Assembly (NCBI GenBank): GCA_019090615.1
Contig: JAHRVQ010000064.1
Span: forward strand, 37,273-101,272
Origin: Pseudomonadales bacterium
GTDB taxonomy: Bacteria; Pseudomonadota; Gammaproteobacteria; Pseudomonadales; Azotimanducaceae
Reading direction: 5' to 3'
Length of the DNA stretch: 64,000 nt
Shown: piece after piece, positions 34,578-43,138 of the stretch
Numbering within the stretch: the stretch's first letter is position 1
Layout of the letters: each line of letters begins with the position of its first letter
Translations under genes and position numbers: made by a program
The notes under the pieces: model-generated
Told to the model about the DNA's origin: nothing
The model's input: only the letters and a program-made list of their open reading frames with translations
The model's database searches: none

Positions 34578-35336
34578 TTAAATCCCTTTGCCACCATCAA
34601 CATCCAATAAGATGCCGGTTAAAAAGGTCGCCTGTTCTGAGGCCAGAAAAGCGATTGAATTGGCGACATCAGAAGGATCTGTTAGACGTCTGAGAGGCAC
34701 TTCTTTGATCATATGATCACGTAGTTTGTCTGACAGTTTGTCGACCCCGGTGGTCTTAAAGAATCCGGTTTCAGAGGCCAGCGGACACACTGCATTCACC
34801 CGAATTTTGTGTCGTGCTAGTTCAGACGCCAGGGCGCGGGTCATGGTGGCAACTGCACCTTTTGAACCATTGTAAGCAACGCCAAGCGGGCGCGGTCTTT
34901 TGGCGCCAATAGACGCAACGTTAACAATAACTCCGCCGCCTGATTTAATGAGTTCAGGCACTGAGTATTTGACCGACCAGAAAATGCTCTTGGTATTGGT
35001 ATTAAAAACCAGATCATAGTCAGCTTCGGATAATTCGTGCATAGGCACGGCTTTATGCCCGAGACCGGCGTTATTGATCACTATATCCAGCCCGCCAAAT
35101 TCACTAATGGCGAGGTTCACCATGGCTTCCATATCAGATGCTTCGCGCACATCAGTGCGAATGGGCTTTGCTGTACCACCGGCTTGCTGAATAATACCAA
35201 CCGTGTCTTCTGCGCCGGCAAGATTAATATCAGAGGCGATGACTTTAGCGCCGTTAGCAGCCAGCAGTTTTGCTGTGGCGGCGCCGAAACCTGAGCCAGC
35301 TCCAGTGACGATAACGCGTTTATTTTCAAAATTCAT
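34578..35336 (-). CDS. SDR-family oxidoreductase
   Basis: A 252-residue classical SDR. The ATG at 35336 has GAAGGA 8 bases upstream; an in-frame TTG at 35351 would overlap it. It shows TGAGSGFG (11-18), D36 after strand 2 (NAD preference), NNAG (88-91), S142, Y155 and K159, and ends in GILLDVDGGKGI. Its reaction is oxidation of a secondary alcohol or the reverse. It lies 105 bases from the next SDR on the same strand. Confidence 0.93.
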   Translation of the reverse strand: MNFENKRVIVTGAGSGFGAATAKLLAANGAKVIASDINLAGAEDTVGIIQQAGGTAKPIRTDVREASDMEAMVNLAISEFGGLDIVINNAGLGHKAVPMHELSEADYDLVFNTNTKSIFWSVKYSVPELIKSGGGVIVNVASIGAKRPRPLGVAYNGSKGAVATMTRALASELARHKIRVNAVCPLASETGFFKTTGVDKLSDKLRDHMIKEVPLRRLTDPSDVANSIAFLASEQATFLTGILLDVDGGKGI

Positions 35337-35441
35337 TGTTCTATCCTTCAATAGCTAGGGTGGATGATTTTACTTTGTTGATTTTTTCTAATTTTCATTT
35401 TTTCTATTGTTGCATGACGGGCAGCTATTTTTTTGAGCGCC

Positions 35442-36266
35442 TTATTTGAGCGCCTCGCAATTATCGGCCCAGTCAAAGCCTTCGTTAAGGCGGCGAAAAC
35501 GTTCGCTAACATGGCGCCGTAAACTGGGGTCGGTAAAAATATACGGCTGGTCGTCAAGAATGGCCTCTAATACCTGGCGGCCAACAATATCTGGGTCCAG
35601 GGCATCAGGCAGCAGGGCCGCCATCGGCGCATTAATATTGTCATCTGTGCCGCCATATTGCCCCTGACGGTTTCTGCCAGATTCGGCGATTTTTGTATTC
35701 ACTGCGCCAGGACATAATACCGACACACCCAGGTTATCTTTTTTATGTTCTTCCATCAGGGTTTCAGACAGCGCAACTACTGCAAATTTGGTTGCGTTGT
35801 AGGGACCAGAGCCACGAAAATTTACCATGCCTGCCATGGATGACGTGCTCACCACATGGCCTTCTTCGCCATGTGAACGGATGAGTGGCAAAAAAGCCTG
35901 TAGGCCGTTAACAACACCCCAGAGGTTTACATCTACTACCCAGTTCCAGTTATCGACATCAACTTTTTCTGAGCGTCCATCGACCAGTACACCGGCGTTG
36001 TTGCATAACACATGCACCTTGCCAAAGGTTTCAATGGTTGCCTCAGCCGCGGCAAATACTTCATCGCGGTTGCTGACGTCAACCTTAACGCAAGCTGCCT
36101 CGGCACCTGCTTTTTGGAGCTCGGCGACAGCTCGGTCCATCGGCTGCTGTTCAATATCTCCAATCATGACTTTCATGCCAGCATTGCAAAATGCTTTGGC
36201 CATACCAAAACCCATACCACTTGCGCCACCTGTAATAAACGCAACCTTGCCTTTCACGTTTTCCAT
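35442..36266 (-). CDS. SDR-family oxidoreductase, paralogue of the 42049 gene
   Basis: A 274-residue SDR with TGGASGMG (12-19), D37, NNAG (89-92), S142/S143, Y156 and K160. Beyond the core it has a C-terminal part of about 80 residues with PYIFTDPSLRRHVSERFRRL that takes the place of the usual terminal strand motif. This tail and the IEQQPMDRAVAEL segment are shared with the protein at 42049-42897, so they are a duplicated pair. CAGGAG lies 6 bases before the ATG. Substrate unknown. Confidence 0.93.
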   Translation of the reverse strand: MENVKGKVAFITGGASGMGFGMAKAFCNAGMKVMIGDIEQQPMDRAVAELQKAGAEAACVKVDVSNRDEVFAAAEATIETFGKVHVLCNNAGVLVDGRSEKVDVDNWNWVVDVNLWGVVNGLQAFLPLIRSHGEEGHVVSTSSMAGMVNFRGSGPYNATKFAVVALSETLMEEHKKDNLGVSVLCPGAVNTKIAESGRNRQGQYGGTDDNINAPMAALLPDALDPDIVGRQVLEAILDDQPYIFTDPSLRRHVSERFRRLNEGFDWADNCEALK

Positions 36267-36467
36267 TTTAGCTCCTGCTTAGCTTTTACCCAGTTTCTAT
36301 TAAGGTCTATATCAGGGATGCCAATAATAGTAAGCCGAGTGTTAATTATTGTTATATCGCGACTCATTACGCACTAAAAAATCAATGGGATCAAATTAAG
36401 CTTAAAGATCTGCCCGGCTAGCGACTAATTTGTTCAGTTAGAAACGGTATTAGGCGTGGGAAATAAA

Positions 36468-36480
36468 ACGTCCTGGACGT
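36468..36480. promoter_or_regulatory. Perfect palindrome between divergent SDR genes
   Basis: ACGTCC-T-GGACGT is a perfect 13-bp palindrome in the 382-base gap (36267-36648) between divergent SDR genes. It is the only clear signal there and may be an operator. Confidence 0.35.
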
Positions 36481-36648
36481 GGATAAATATGGGGGCAGGA
36501 TTGTAAATTTGGCACGGTAGATTTCTTAGCATTATGTTATATAGTGGAGTCGAGATAAATAGTTGTAGCGTTCTGCTGTGTGGCTGACAGAAATAGACAC
36601 CAGCTCAACGGGCGTATTAAACGTAAAAAAATTACACAGGAGGTTGTT

Positions 36649-37437
36649 ATGGATATGGGAATAACCAACAAGGTGGTTATTGTGACAGGTGCAAGTAAAG
36701 GTATTGGCAAGGCAGTCGCTGAAATTTTTGCCGAAGAGGGCGCAAAATTAGTACTCTGTGCCCGCAGTGAAGACTTGCTGCTAGCCCAGGCAAAACAACT
36801 GACTGAAGCCCATGAAGTTGAGGTGCTGCCGGTTGTGGTGGATTTGGCAAGTCAACAGGGCGTGGACGACTGTATTGCTGCCACCCTTGCGCGTTTTGGC
36901 CAAATCGACATACTTATCAACAATGCCGGGGCGATTCGTGGCGGTGGTTTGTTGGATAAACCTGATGCGGACTGGCTTGAAGACTGGCAGCTAAAATTAT
37001 TTGGTTATATTCGTATGATGCGAACAACCTTTCCAGAAATGGAGCGCCAGGGGGGCGGTCGAATAGTCAATATTATTGGTAATGGAGGCCGCATGCCGCG
37101 CGCTGGATATTTGGCTGGCGCGGGTGCAAATGCAGGTTTGATGGCAATAACCAAAGGGGTTGCGGAGCAGGGCGCGAGCAAGAACATTCTTGTTAACGCA
37201 GTTAATCCAGGCCCTGTTCATACCCCGCGGTGGGATGGTATGGTATCAGCGATTGCCAGTCAGCGTGATGCTGATCCACAGCAAGTAGAGGCGGCAATGG
37301 TGAAGAATATTCCTCTAAAGCGGCCTGCCGAACCAGAAGAGGTATCCGCTGTGGCGCTGTTTCTGGCGTCGAAACATGCTTCTTATATGACCGGCGAAAT
37401 TGTCCAGGTTGATGGCGGCGCTGCCAATTGTTTATAG
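36649..37437 (+). CDS. SDR-fold protein with an atypical active site
   Basis: A 262-residue SDR. The ATG at 36649 follows ACAGGAGG by 6 bases; the frame is open to 36580 but the added residues are unlike the family. TGASKGIG (13-20) and NNAG (91-94) are intact, so it binds a dinucleotide. The catalytic Ser, Tyr and Lys are not where expected: NIIGNGGRMP stands at the serine and AGYLAGAGANAGLMAITK at the Y-x-x-x-K, aligning Gly157 and Asn161 with Tyr and Lys. This pattern recurs in a recognised set of SDR proteins, so it is likely a real subfamily and not decay. Function is unclear. Confidence 0.9.
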   Translation: MDMGITNKVVIVTGASKGIGKAVAEIFAEEGAKLVLCARSEDLLLAQAKQLTEAHEVEVLPVVVDLASQQGVDDCIAATLARFGQIDILINNAGAIRGGGLLDKPDADWLEDWQLKLFGYIRMMRTTFPEMERQGGGRIVNIIGNGGRMPRAGYLAGAGANAGLMAITKGVAEQGASKNILVNAVNPGPVHTPRWDGMVSAIASQRDADPQQVEAAMVKNIPLKRPAEPEEVSAVALFLASKHASYMTGEIVQVDGGAANCL

Positions 37438-37544
37438 GGCTGTGTTACTAGAGGCGTGTTTTAATAGCGATGTATCATGCCGGTATGTTCACCAGATACA
37501 GAGCTCAATCGTTATCAGTTAGTCCCAAATTAGAAGGATAAATT

Positions 37545-37973
37545 ATGCCTATTAAAGACATTTTTAAAGAAGTAGATGCGTTAAAAAAGAATATTCAGAA
37601 TTTATCCATAGAAGACTTGAAGCAGGAACTGGCTAATGACCCAGATCTACTACTGCTTGATATCAGGGAAATTCAGGAGTTGGTTGACCTTGGTACTATA
37701 CCTGGGGCAGTTCATTGTGCCAGAGGGATGCTGGAATTTTGGGCGAGCCCCAACAGCCCTTATTACCGAGACTATTTTCAGCCCGATAAGCGTACTATTC
37801 TATTTTGCGCCGGCGGTGGCAGAAGTGTATTCGCCACGCTGGCCTTAACAGATATGGGTTTTACCAATGTTGCCCATGTCGAAGAAGGTTTTGGCGGTTG
37901 GAAAAAGGCGGAAGAAACGATTGAAGATTATGCCAGTACCAGTCGTTGGGTACGGCGTGATAGTGATAGTTAA
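37545..37973 (+). CDS. Rhodanese-like domain protein
   Basis: A 142-residue single rhodanese domain. LLLLDIREIQELVDLGTIPG is the CH2A-like start, and ILFCAGGGRSVFATLAL carries the active-site loop CAGGGR with C88. GFTNVAHVEEGFGGWKKA is the terminal motif. It would transfer sulfane sulfur through a persulfide at C88. AAGGAT lies 7 bases before the ATG. It follows the atypical SDR gene and leads a set of small plus-strand genes. Confidence 0.93.
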   Translation: MPIKDIFKEVDALKKNIQNLSIEDLKQELANDPDLLLLDIREIQELVDLGTIPGAVHCARGMLEFWASPNSPYYRDYFQPDKRTILFCAGGGRSVFATLALTDMGFTNVAHVEEGFGGWKKAEETIEDYASTSRWVRRDSDS

Positions 37974-38062
37974 GCAGCTGATTAATGGCAGGCTATTGTT
38001 GACAAATCATAACCAGTACAGTTACAGATACAGTCAGATATTTAAAGAATAAGGAGCATAAA

Positions 38063-38542
38063 ATGGGATTCGCATTATCAGCAATGAGTTTGAGCAGTTC
38101 GGCTTTTGAGCAGGGCGGTGACATACCTGAAAAATATACCGGTGAAGGCGCTGATGTTTCGCCGCCATTGTCCTGGGCTGATGCGCCAGAGGGTACAAAG
38201 GCTTTTGCTGTTATTTGCCATGATCCTGATGCGCCGTTGGTCAGCCCTGTTGGCACCTATGGTTTCGGGCATTGGGCACTATATAACATACCGGCTGATG
38301 TTAATGGTCTGGAAGAAGCGACCGGTGCCTATACCAGCGGCACCAGTGATTTTGGTAAACCAGGTTATGGCGGGCCGATGCCACCACCGGGACATGGCAA
38401 GCATCAGTATTATTTTTGGGTATTGGCGTTGAGTGAAGCGTTGGAACTGGAAGCGGGTCTCTCGATCATGGATCTGCTCCGTCGGGTTGAGCCGAGTTTG
38501 ATTGGTATGAATCGACTAGTTGGCGTTTATCAACGAAGCTAG
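38063..38542 (+). CDS. YbhB/YbcL-type PEBP protein
   Basis: A 159-residue phosphatidylethanolamine-binding-like protein of the bacterial YbhB/YbcL (Raf-kinase-inhibitor-like) type. The N-terminus MSLSSSAFEQGGDIPEKYTG, the pocket motifs HDPDAPLVSP and GHWALYNIP and the GYGGPMPPPGHGKHQYYF segment are all present. No signal peptide is seen. Function in bacteria is unsettled; some bind small anions or lipids. AAGGAG precedes the ATG by 7 bases. Confidence 0.95.
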   Translation: MGFALSAMSLSSSAFEQGGDIPEKYTGEGADVSPPLSWADAPEGTKAFAVICHDPDAPLVSPVGTYGFGHWALYNIPADVNGLEEATGAYTSGTSDFGKPGYGGPMPPPGHGKHQYYFWVLALSEALELEAGLSIMDLLRRVEPSLIGMNRLVGVYQRS

Positions 38543-38605
38543 CTTTTAATATTGATTTGTATTGGTAGCTATTTATCAGTATGAATTATTAACGCGAACA
38601 AAATA

Positions 38606-38797
38606 ATGTCTGATCTGCAACAGAAAAGAGTACATTGCCCCTATTGTGGGGAGCTGATTGAGGTGCTGCTGGATCATTCAGAAGCCGAACAATCGTATAT
38701 TGAAGATTGTTCGGTTTGTTGTCGGCCTATTTGTTTTAGTCTCAGCGTCGACTTCGGTGGTGAAATTGAATTGATAGTTCGCAGCGAAGACGAATAG
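38606..38797 (+). CDS. CPXCG-motif cysteine-rich small protein
   Basis: A 63-residue protein with CPYCG (C11, C14) and DCSVCCRPIC (C35, C38, C39, C43), the pattern of the CPXCG family of small zinc-ribbon-like proteins found widely in gammaproteobacteria. It probably binds one zinc ion; the function is unknown. No strong ribosome site precedes the ATG, but the 64 bases to the PEBP stop are free of other signals and it may be read from the same transcript. Confidence 0.92.
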   Translation: MSDLQQKRVHCPYCGELIEVLLDHSEAEQSYIEDCSVCCRPICFSLSVDFGGEIELIVRSEDE

Positions 38798-38977
38798 TCA
38801 CCATGCATCGTTAGCTAATGTGAACAACCTGGGGCAGTCATGGGCAATCATAAATAGTCTAGCGATGGCTTTGATCCTCCGGCCTCTGTAATCTGTTTTA
38901 CAATCAGTGATAAATAGCTAATAAATCAACATTACGAACCTGTTTGTTGCAAACCGGTTAAAAGAGTTGGAGATAAT

Positions 38978-40168
38978 ATGAAAAAAGCAGCAGGTGCATT
39001 GGCAGGCGTAAGAGTGCTCGATTTTACGGGTGTTGTGGCAGGCCCATTTGGTACTCGGCTAATGGCGGATTTGGGTGCCGAGGTGGTGAAGGTTGAACCG
39101 CCGAGTGGCGATTTATTGCGCGGTGCGCCGCCGCGTATTGGCGCGGGTAAAGCAAGCCCGTATTTTGGTCAGATAAATTGCGGTAAAAAAAGTATATCGG
39201 TCGATTTGAAAAACCCCCAGGCAATTGATTTGATACTGAAACTGGTGGCTGAGACAGATGTTGTTATCCAGAATTTTCGACCGGGTGTGATGCGCGGTTT
39301 TGGTCTTGGCTATGAAGACCTGGTTAAGCATCGACCGGACATCATTTATGCCAGTGTTTCGGGCTATGGCCAGCATGGGCCGTCGTCCGGTCTGGCTGCT
39401 TATGCGCCTATTATTCATGCCGCCAGCGGCTATGATCTGGCCGTACTATCGTATCAGGATAATCAGGATAAACCGCTTAATGGGGCCAATGCAACTGCGG
39501 ATTACCTCGCAGCATCGCTCGCTATGGGGGCAATTACTGCCGCTTTACTTAAAAAAGAAAAAACGGGTGCAGGTGAAGAAATTGATATTTCTATGATGGA
39601 GGTCATGCAAAATATATTGGCCTATGAAATTCACGAGCAGCAGTTTGAGGCGGTACGGCAACGGCCAAATTATGGGCCGGTCCGCACTAACGATGGTTAT
39701 CTGATAGTTAATCCAATTTCACCGAAAAACTTTTCTGACCTGGCGAATGCAGTTGGCCATCCCGAATGGTTGGAGCAGTTTCCGCTGAATACGGCGGATC
39801 GTTTAAAAAACTGGGCGTTGTTAATGCAGGCGTTGGAGAAATGGACGCTAAAACGTAGTGCGGTTGAATGTGAGGCGATCATACGCGCTGGTGGTTGTCC
39901 GTGCTCACGCTATAGAGAAGTCTGGGAGTCCATGCAGGATGAACAGGCTGAGTCTCGGCAAGGCGTGGTGGAAATCAAAGATGGCGCTGAATCTTATAGG
40001 ATACCTACCACACCATTGCGTTTAATGAATAGCGAGGCCGCGCCTAAACCGTTTGTGTCGCAGCTGGGTGCCGACAATCTGAATGTGCTGCAATCCTGGC
40101 TAGGTTTGAGTGTCGCGCAGGTAAAGGAACTGGAACAATCCGGTTTGCTATTCGAAGCAAAAAAATAA
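38978..40168 (+). CDS. CaiB/BaiF-family CoA-transferase
   Basis: A 396-residue class III CoA-transferase, of usual length. VRVLDFTGVVAGPFGTRLMA, LGAEVVKVEPPSGD and IIYASVSGYGQHGP are the N-terminal blocks, D175 (ATADYLAAS) is the likely catalytic aspartate that forms the acyl-anhydride, and EIDISMMEVMQNIL follows. It moves CoA between carboxylic acids and could activate the substrate of this catabolic set. GGAGATAAT precedes the ATG. It is separated from the CMD gene by 323 bases. Confidence 0.95.
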   Translation: MKKAAGALAGVRVLDFTGVVAGPFGTRLMADLGAEVVKVEPPSGDLLRGAPPRIGAGKASPYFGQINCGKKSISVDLKNPQAIDLILKLVAETDVVIQNFRPGVMRGFGLGYEDLVKHRPDIIYASVSGYGQHGPSSGLAAYAPIIHAASGYDLAVLSYQDNQDKPLNGANATADYLAASLAMGAITAALLKKEKTGAGEEIDISMMEVMQNILAYEIHEQQFEAVRQRPNYGPVRTNDGYLIVNPISPKNFSDLANAVGHPEWLEQFPLNTADRLKNWALLMQALEKWTLKRSAVECEAIIRAGGCPCSRYREVWESMQDEQAESRQGVVEIKDGAESYRIPTTPLRLMNSEAAPKPFVSQLGADNLNVLQSWLGLSVAQVKELEQSGLLFEAKK

Positions 40169-40491
40169 TTTTTAGCTATTTGAAGGAATGCCGAGCGGAT
40201 GCTGAAAGCCTGTTGCTGAGTCTGTCTGACCATTGTCTTTTAAAATGCGAATAATCTGTGTCTAGAAAAGTGAGTGGGCTGCTTTTTGTAGAAAGAGAAT
40301 AAATAGTGCACACTTCAGCGCATAGAATTACTTTCTAGCACAGTTTTATTCAAATTTGGGTGGCGGCAGGCCTGGCTACAATGCGGGTGAAGAAAAGCGG
40401 CTAGAAAAATACCGCTGACTGTTAGAGAAATATCTACTAGAAATATGCACTAAAAAATATCTTTGTTAATGAAATCAAAAAGGGGCGCACA
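40169..40491. other. Gene-free gap
   Basis: This 323-base stretch between the CoA-transferase and CMD genes is AT-rich with loose repeats of TAGAAAT-like words near 40400-40450. I see no terminator, gene or clear promoter in it. Confidence 0.3.
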
Positions 40492-41061
40492 GTGAAAACA
40501 TCAAAACCACGTATCGAACCATTGGCTGAATCTGAATGGACCGAGGATGAAGCGAAGCTGCTTAAGCGGTTTAAAAGCAAGGATCATGATTTTGGCTCCG
40601 GGGCCGTTTATAACGTAATAGGCACGCTGGCCAATCATTGGGAGGCGCATAAGAAGTTTGGTGTATGGGGCAATCATGTACTGGGTAAAACTTCAACGCT
40701 CGACCCGCGGGAACGAGAAATATTGATATTACGTATTGGCTGGTTATGTCAGGCAGAATATGAATGGGGTCAGCATGCTGTTATCGGTAAGGAAGCCGGC
40801 TTGACCGACGAAGAAATTGCGCGCATCAAAGAAGGCCCTGATGCTGCAGGCTGGGATGCCTTTGATGCAACCTTATTACGCGCGACGGATGAATTACACG
40901 CTGATGCTTTTATCTCTGACGCTACCTGGGCGGCGCTCGCTGAAAAATACAATAAGCACCAGCTGATGGATGTTGTCTATGCTGTTGGTCAATACAACAT
41001 GGTATCCATGGCGTTGAATAGCTTTGGGGTTCAGCTGGATGACGGCGTTAAAGGCTTTTAG
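40492..41061 (+). CDS. Carboxymuconolactone-decarboxylase family protein
   Basis: A 189-residue single-domain CMD protein. LDPREREILILRIGWLCQ and YEWGQHAVIGKEAGLTDEE carry the family's E-x-x-x-x-W-x-x-H pattern. There is one Cys before that motif and no C-x-x-C. Such proteins occur beside acyl-CoA and LLM genes, and no reaction is settled. The start is a GTG with AGGGG 7 bases upstream. Unlike the double-domain gene at 32114, this protein has a single domain with a longer N-terminus. Confidence 0.92.
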   Translation: MKTSKPRIEPLAESEWTEDEAKLLKRFKSKDHDFGSGAVYNVIGTLANHWEAHKKFGVWGNHVLGKTSTLDPREREILILRIGWLCQAEYEWGQHAVIGKEAGLTDEEIARIKEGPDAAGWDAFDATLLRATDELHADAFISDATWAALAEKYNKHQLMDVVYAVGQYNMVSMALNSFGVQLDDGVKGF

Positions 41062-41063
41062 GG

Positions 41064-41113
41064 CTTTTTATAAAATTGATTGTTTTTTATAAAATTGATA
41101 GCACTTTATAAAT
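41064..41113. repeat. 19-bp tandem duplication after the CMD gene
   Basis: TTTTTATAAAATTGAT recurs in two 19-bp units at 41064-41082 and 41083-41101, with a diverged third (CACTTTATAAAT) to 41113. It starts two bases after the CMD stop. Confidence 0.75.
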
Positions 41114-41156
41114 ATGGGCCAGCGGTGCCCACAGCAAATCAGGCAAGGAGTTTGAA

Positions 41157-41945
41157 ATGCGATTAGAAGGTAAAAAAGCGATTGTTGTGGGTGCAGGTCA
41201 AACCCCTGGAGAGACCATTGGTAATGGTCGCGCCACTGCGATATTGTTTGCCCGCGAGGGTGCCGAAGTAATGTGTGTCGATAAAAGACTGGCTTCAGCG
41301 CAGGACACAGTGGATTTAATAGAAAAGGAGGGCGGTAAAGCTTTTGCCTATGAATGCAATATTGTCACAGAAGCAGCTAATGTTGAGCTGGTTAAAACAG
41401 CGCTAGACAAGCTGGGTAGAATTGATATTTTGCATAATAACGTCGGCATTGGTTTTGGTGATGCACAACCCCATCGACTGACCGAAGAGTCTTATGACAA
41501 TATTATGCTGGTTAATCTCAAAGCCATGTGGTTGACCTGTAAACAGGTTATTCCTGTTATGCGCGAACAACAGGCAGGTTCAATTATTAATATTTCTTCC
41601 GCCGCAGCGGTATCTTCGGGCGGTATTACGGCTTATGAGATTGCCAAAGCAGGGGTCAATAAGCTCAGCACATCCATTGCCATGGGCAATGCCAAATATG
41701 GCATTCGTTGTAATGCCATTATGCCAGGTTTAATGGATACGCCGATGGCTATTGAAGGTAATGCCAGCGCAAAAGGTATATCTAGAGAAGCGGTGCGTGA
41801 TGGTCGTGACCGACTAGTGCCGTTACGAAAAAAAATGGGTAGTGGTTGGGATGTGGGATATGGTGCGCTGTATTTAGCCTCTGACGAAGCAAATTTTGTG
41901 ACTGGCATATTCCTGCCAATTGACGGCGGCCATACCTCCAGATAG
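41157..41945 (+). CDS. SDR-family oxidoreductase
   Basis: A 262-residue SDR. The dinucleotide loop is longer than usual, VGAGQTPGETIGNGRA (11-26), a feature of an SDR branch found in catabolic clusters. D42 follows strand 2, NNVG (94-97) replaces NNAG, and S147/S148, Y160 and K164 form the active site. It ends in GIFLPIDGGHTSR. AAGGAG precedes the ATG. The next SDR gene follows 103 bases on, across several GATCTATC/CGAGGTA repeats. Confidence 0.93.
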   Translation: MRLEGKKAIVVGAGQTPGETIGNGRATAILFAREGAEVMCVDKRLASAQDTVDLIEKEGGKAFAYECNIVTEAANVELVKTALDKLGRIDILHNNVGIGFGDAQPHRLTEESYDNIMLVNLKAMWLTCKQVIPVMREQQAGSIINISSAAAVSSGGITAYEIAKAGVNKLSTSIAMGNAKYGIRCNAIMPGLMDTPMAIEGNASAKGISREAVRDGRDRLVPLRKKMGSGWDVGYGALYLASDEANFVTGIFLPIDGGHTSR

Positions 41946-42048
41946 ATCATATATCGAGGTAGATCATCTATCCGAGTAAACGATCTATCGAGGTAATCTG
42001 TCGAGGTAAATAGGCGGCAGCACAATCAACAGCAAAGGAGATACTGAC

Positions 42049-42897
42049 ATGAAAGACGTACAAGGTAAGGTGGCATTTATCACTGGCGGTGCCAGTGGCA
42101 TGGGGCTGGGTATGGCGCGGGCTTTTACTGCGGCTGGTATGAAAGTAATGATTGGCGATATCGAACAGGCGCCTATGGATCGAGCGGTTGCAGAACTTAA
42201 TGAAGTAGGTGGGGATGCAGCTGGTATACAGACGGACGTGACCAAACTGGAATCGGTGCAGGCGGCTGCGGCGGCAACCATTGAAAAGTTCGGTAAGGTG
42301 CATGTGATTTGTAATAATGCCGGTATTGGTGTCGGTGGCCAGAGTGAAAAAGCCAGTATGCGTAATTGGGAATGGGTGATGGATGTTAATCTATGGGGCG
42401 TTGTGCATGGCTTACAGGCCTTTGTACCTTTAATTACGGAGCATGGTGAGGGTGGCCATGTAGTGAATACTGCATCTATGGCAGGTATGTATGGTTTGCG
42501 GGGTGCAGGCCCTTATAACGCGACTAAATTTGCCGTGGTGGGTATTTCCGAAACCATGATGGCAGAGCATAGCCGAGACAATCTGGGGGTTTCTGTATTG
42601 TGTCCAGGTATTGTTGCCACCAATATCGGTAACTCAGCGCGTAATCGCGCGGAGAATTATGGTGGTCCAGTACAACCCAACGAAAAAGATACCAGTGCCG
42701 AAATGTTGGCTAAAGGCCTAAACCCTGATGTGGTGGGTCATCTGGTACTGGAAGCCATTCAGGAAGATCAACCGTATATTTTTACTGATCCTAGTTTGCG
42801 CTACCTGATCGAACGACGCACTAAACATATTCTTGCCGGCTATGATTGGGCGGATAATTGTAAAGCGCTGGAGGGCATAGAACCGGCCGGTTTGTAG
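42049..42897 (+). CDS. SDR-family oxidoreductase, paralogue of the 35442 gene
   Basis: A 282-residue SDR with TGGASGMG (12-19), D37, NNAG (89-92), S143, Y156 and K160. It shares the GMKVMIGDIEQ-PMDRAVAEL segment and the long C-terminal tail with PYIFTDPSLRYLIERRTKH with the protein at 35442-36266. AAGGAGAT precedes the ATG. It belongs to a plus-strand series (SDR, SDR, HIBADH-type reductase, LLM, hydrolase), each with its own good ribosome site. Confidence 0.93.
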   Translation: MKDVQGKVAFITGGASGMGLGMARAFTAAGMKVMIGDIEQAPMDRAVAELNEVGGDAAGIQTDVTKLESVQAAAAATIEKFGKVHVICNNAGIGVGGQSEKASMRNWEWVMDVNLWGVVHGLQAFVPLITEHGEGGHVVNTASMAGMYGLRGAGPYNATKFAVVGISETMMAEHSRDNLGVSVLCPGIVATNIGNSARNRAENYGGPVQPNEKDTSAEMLAKGLNPDVVGHLVLEAIQEDQPYIFTDPSLRYLIERRTKHILAGYDWADNCKALEGIEPAGL

Positions 42898-43138
42898 CTT
42901 TTTAAATGTCAATGGTTTGAAAAAAAACGATTTGATAACGATACGATTTGATAAAAAACCTACTTAATAGAAAACAGTTTAATTGAATCCAGTAGTACGC
43001 TGTCGGATAGCGAACTTGTACCCTGCTGTTTAAAGCGTGGTCTATGTGGTGTGATCCATGTAGCACGGGCCGTAATGCAGTTTGTGTGAGTTTGCCGGGT
43101 GCAGGGTCGCTGGAATGTGATAACGAAGGAGAATTATT

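Noticed and set aside
36580..36648. N-terminal extension of the atypical SDR gene
   Set aside because: A strong ribosome site (ACAGGAGG) precedes the ATG at 36649, and the extension is basic and unlike the family.
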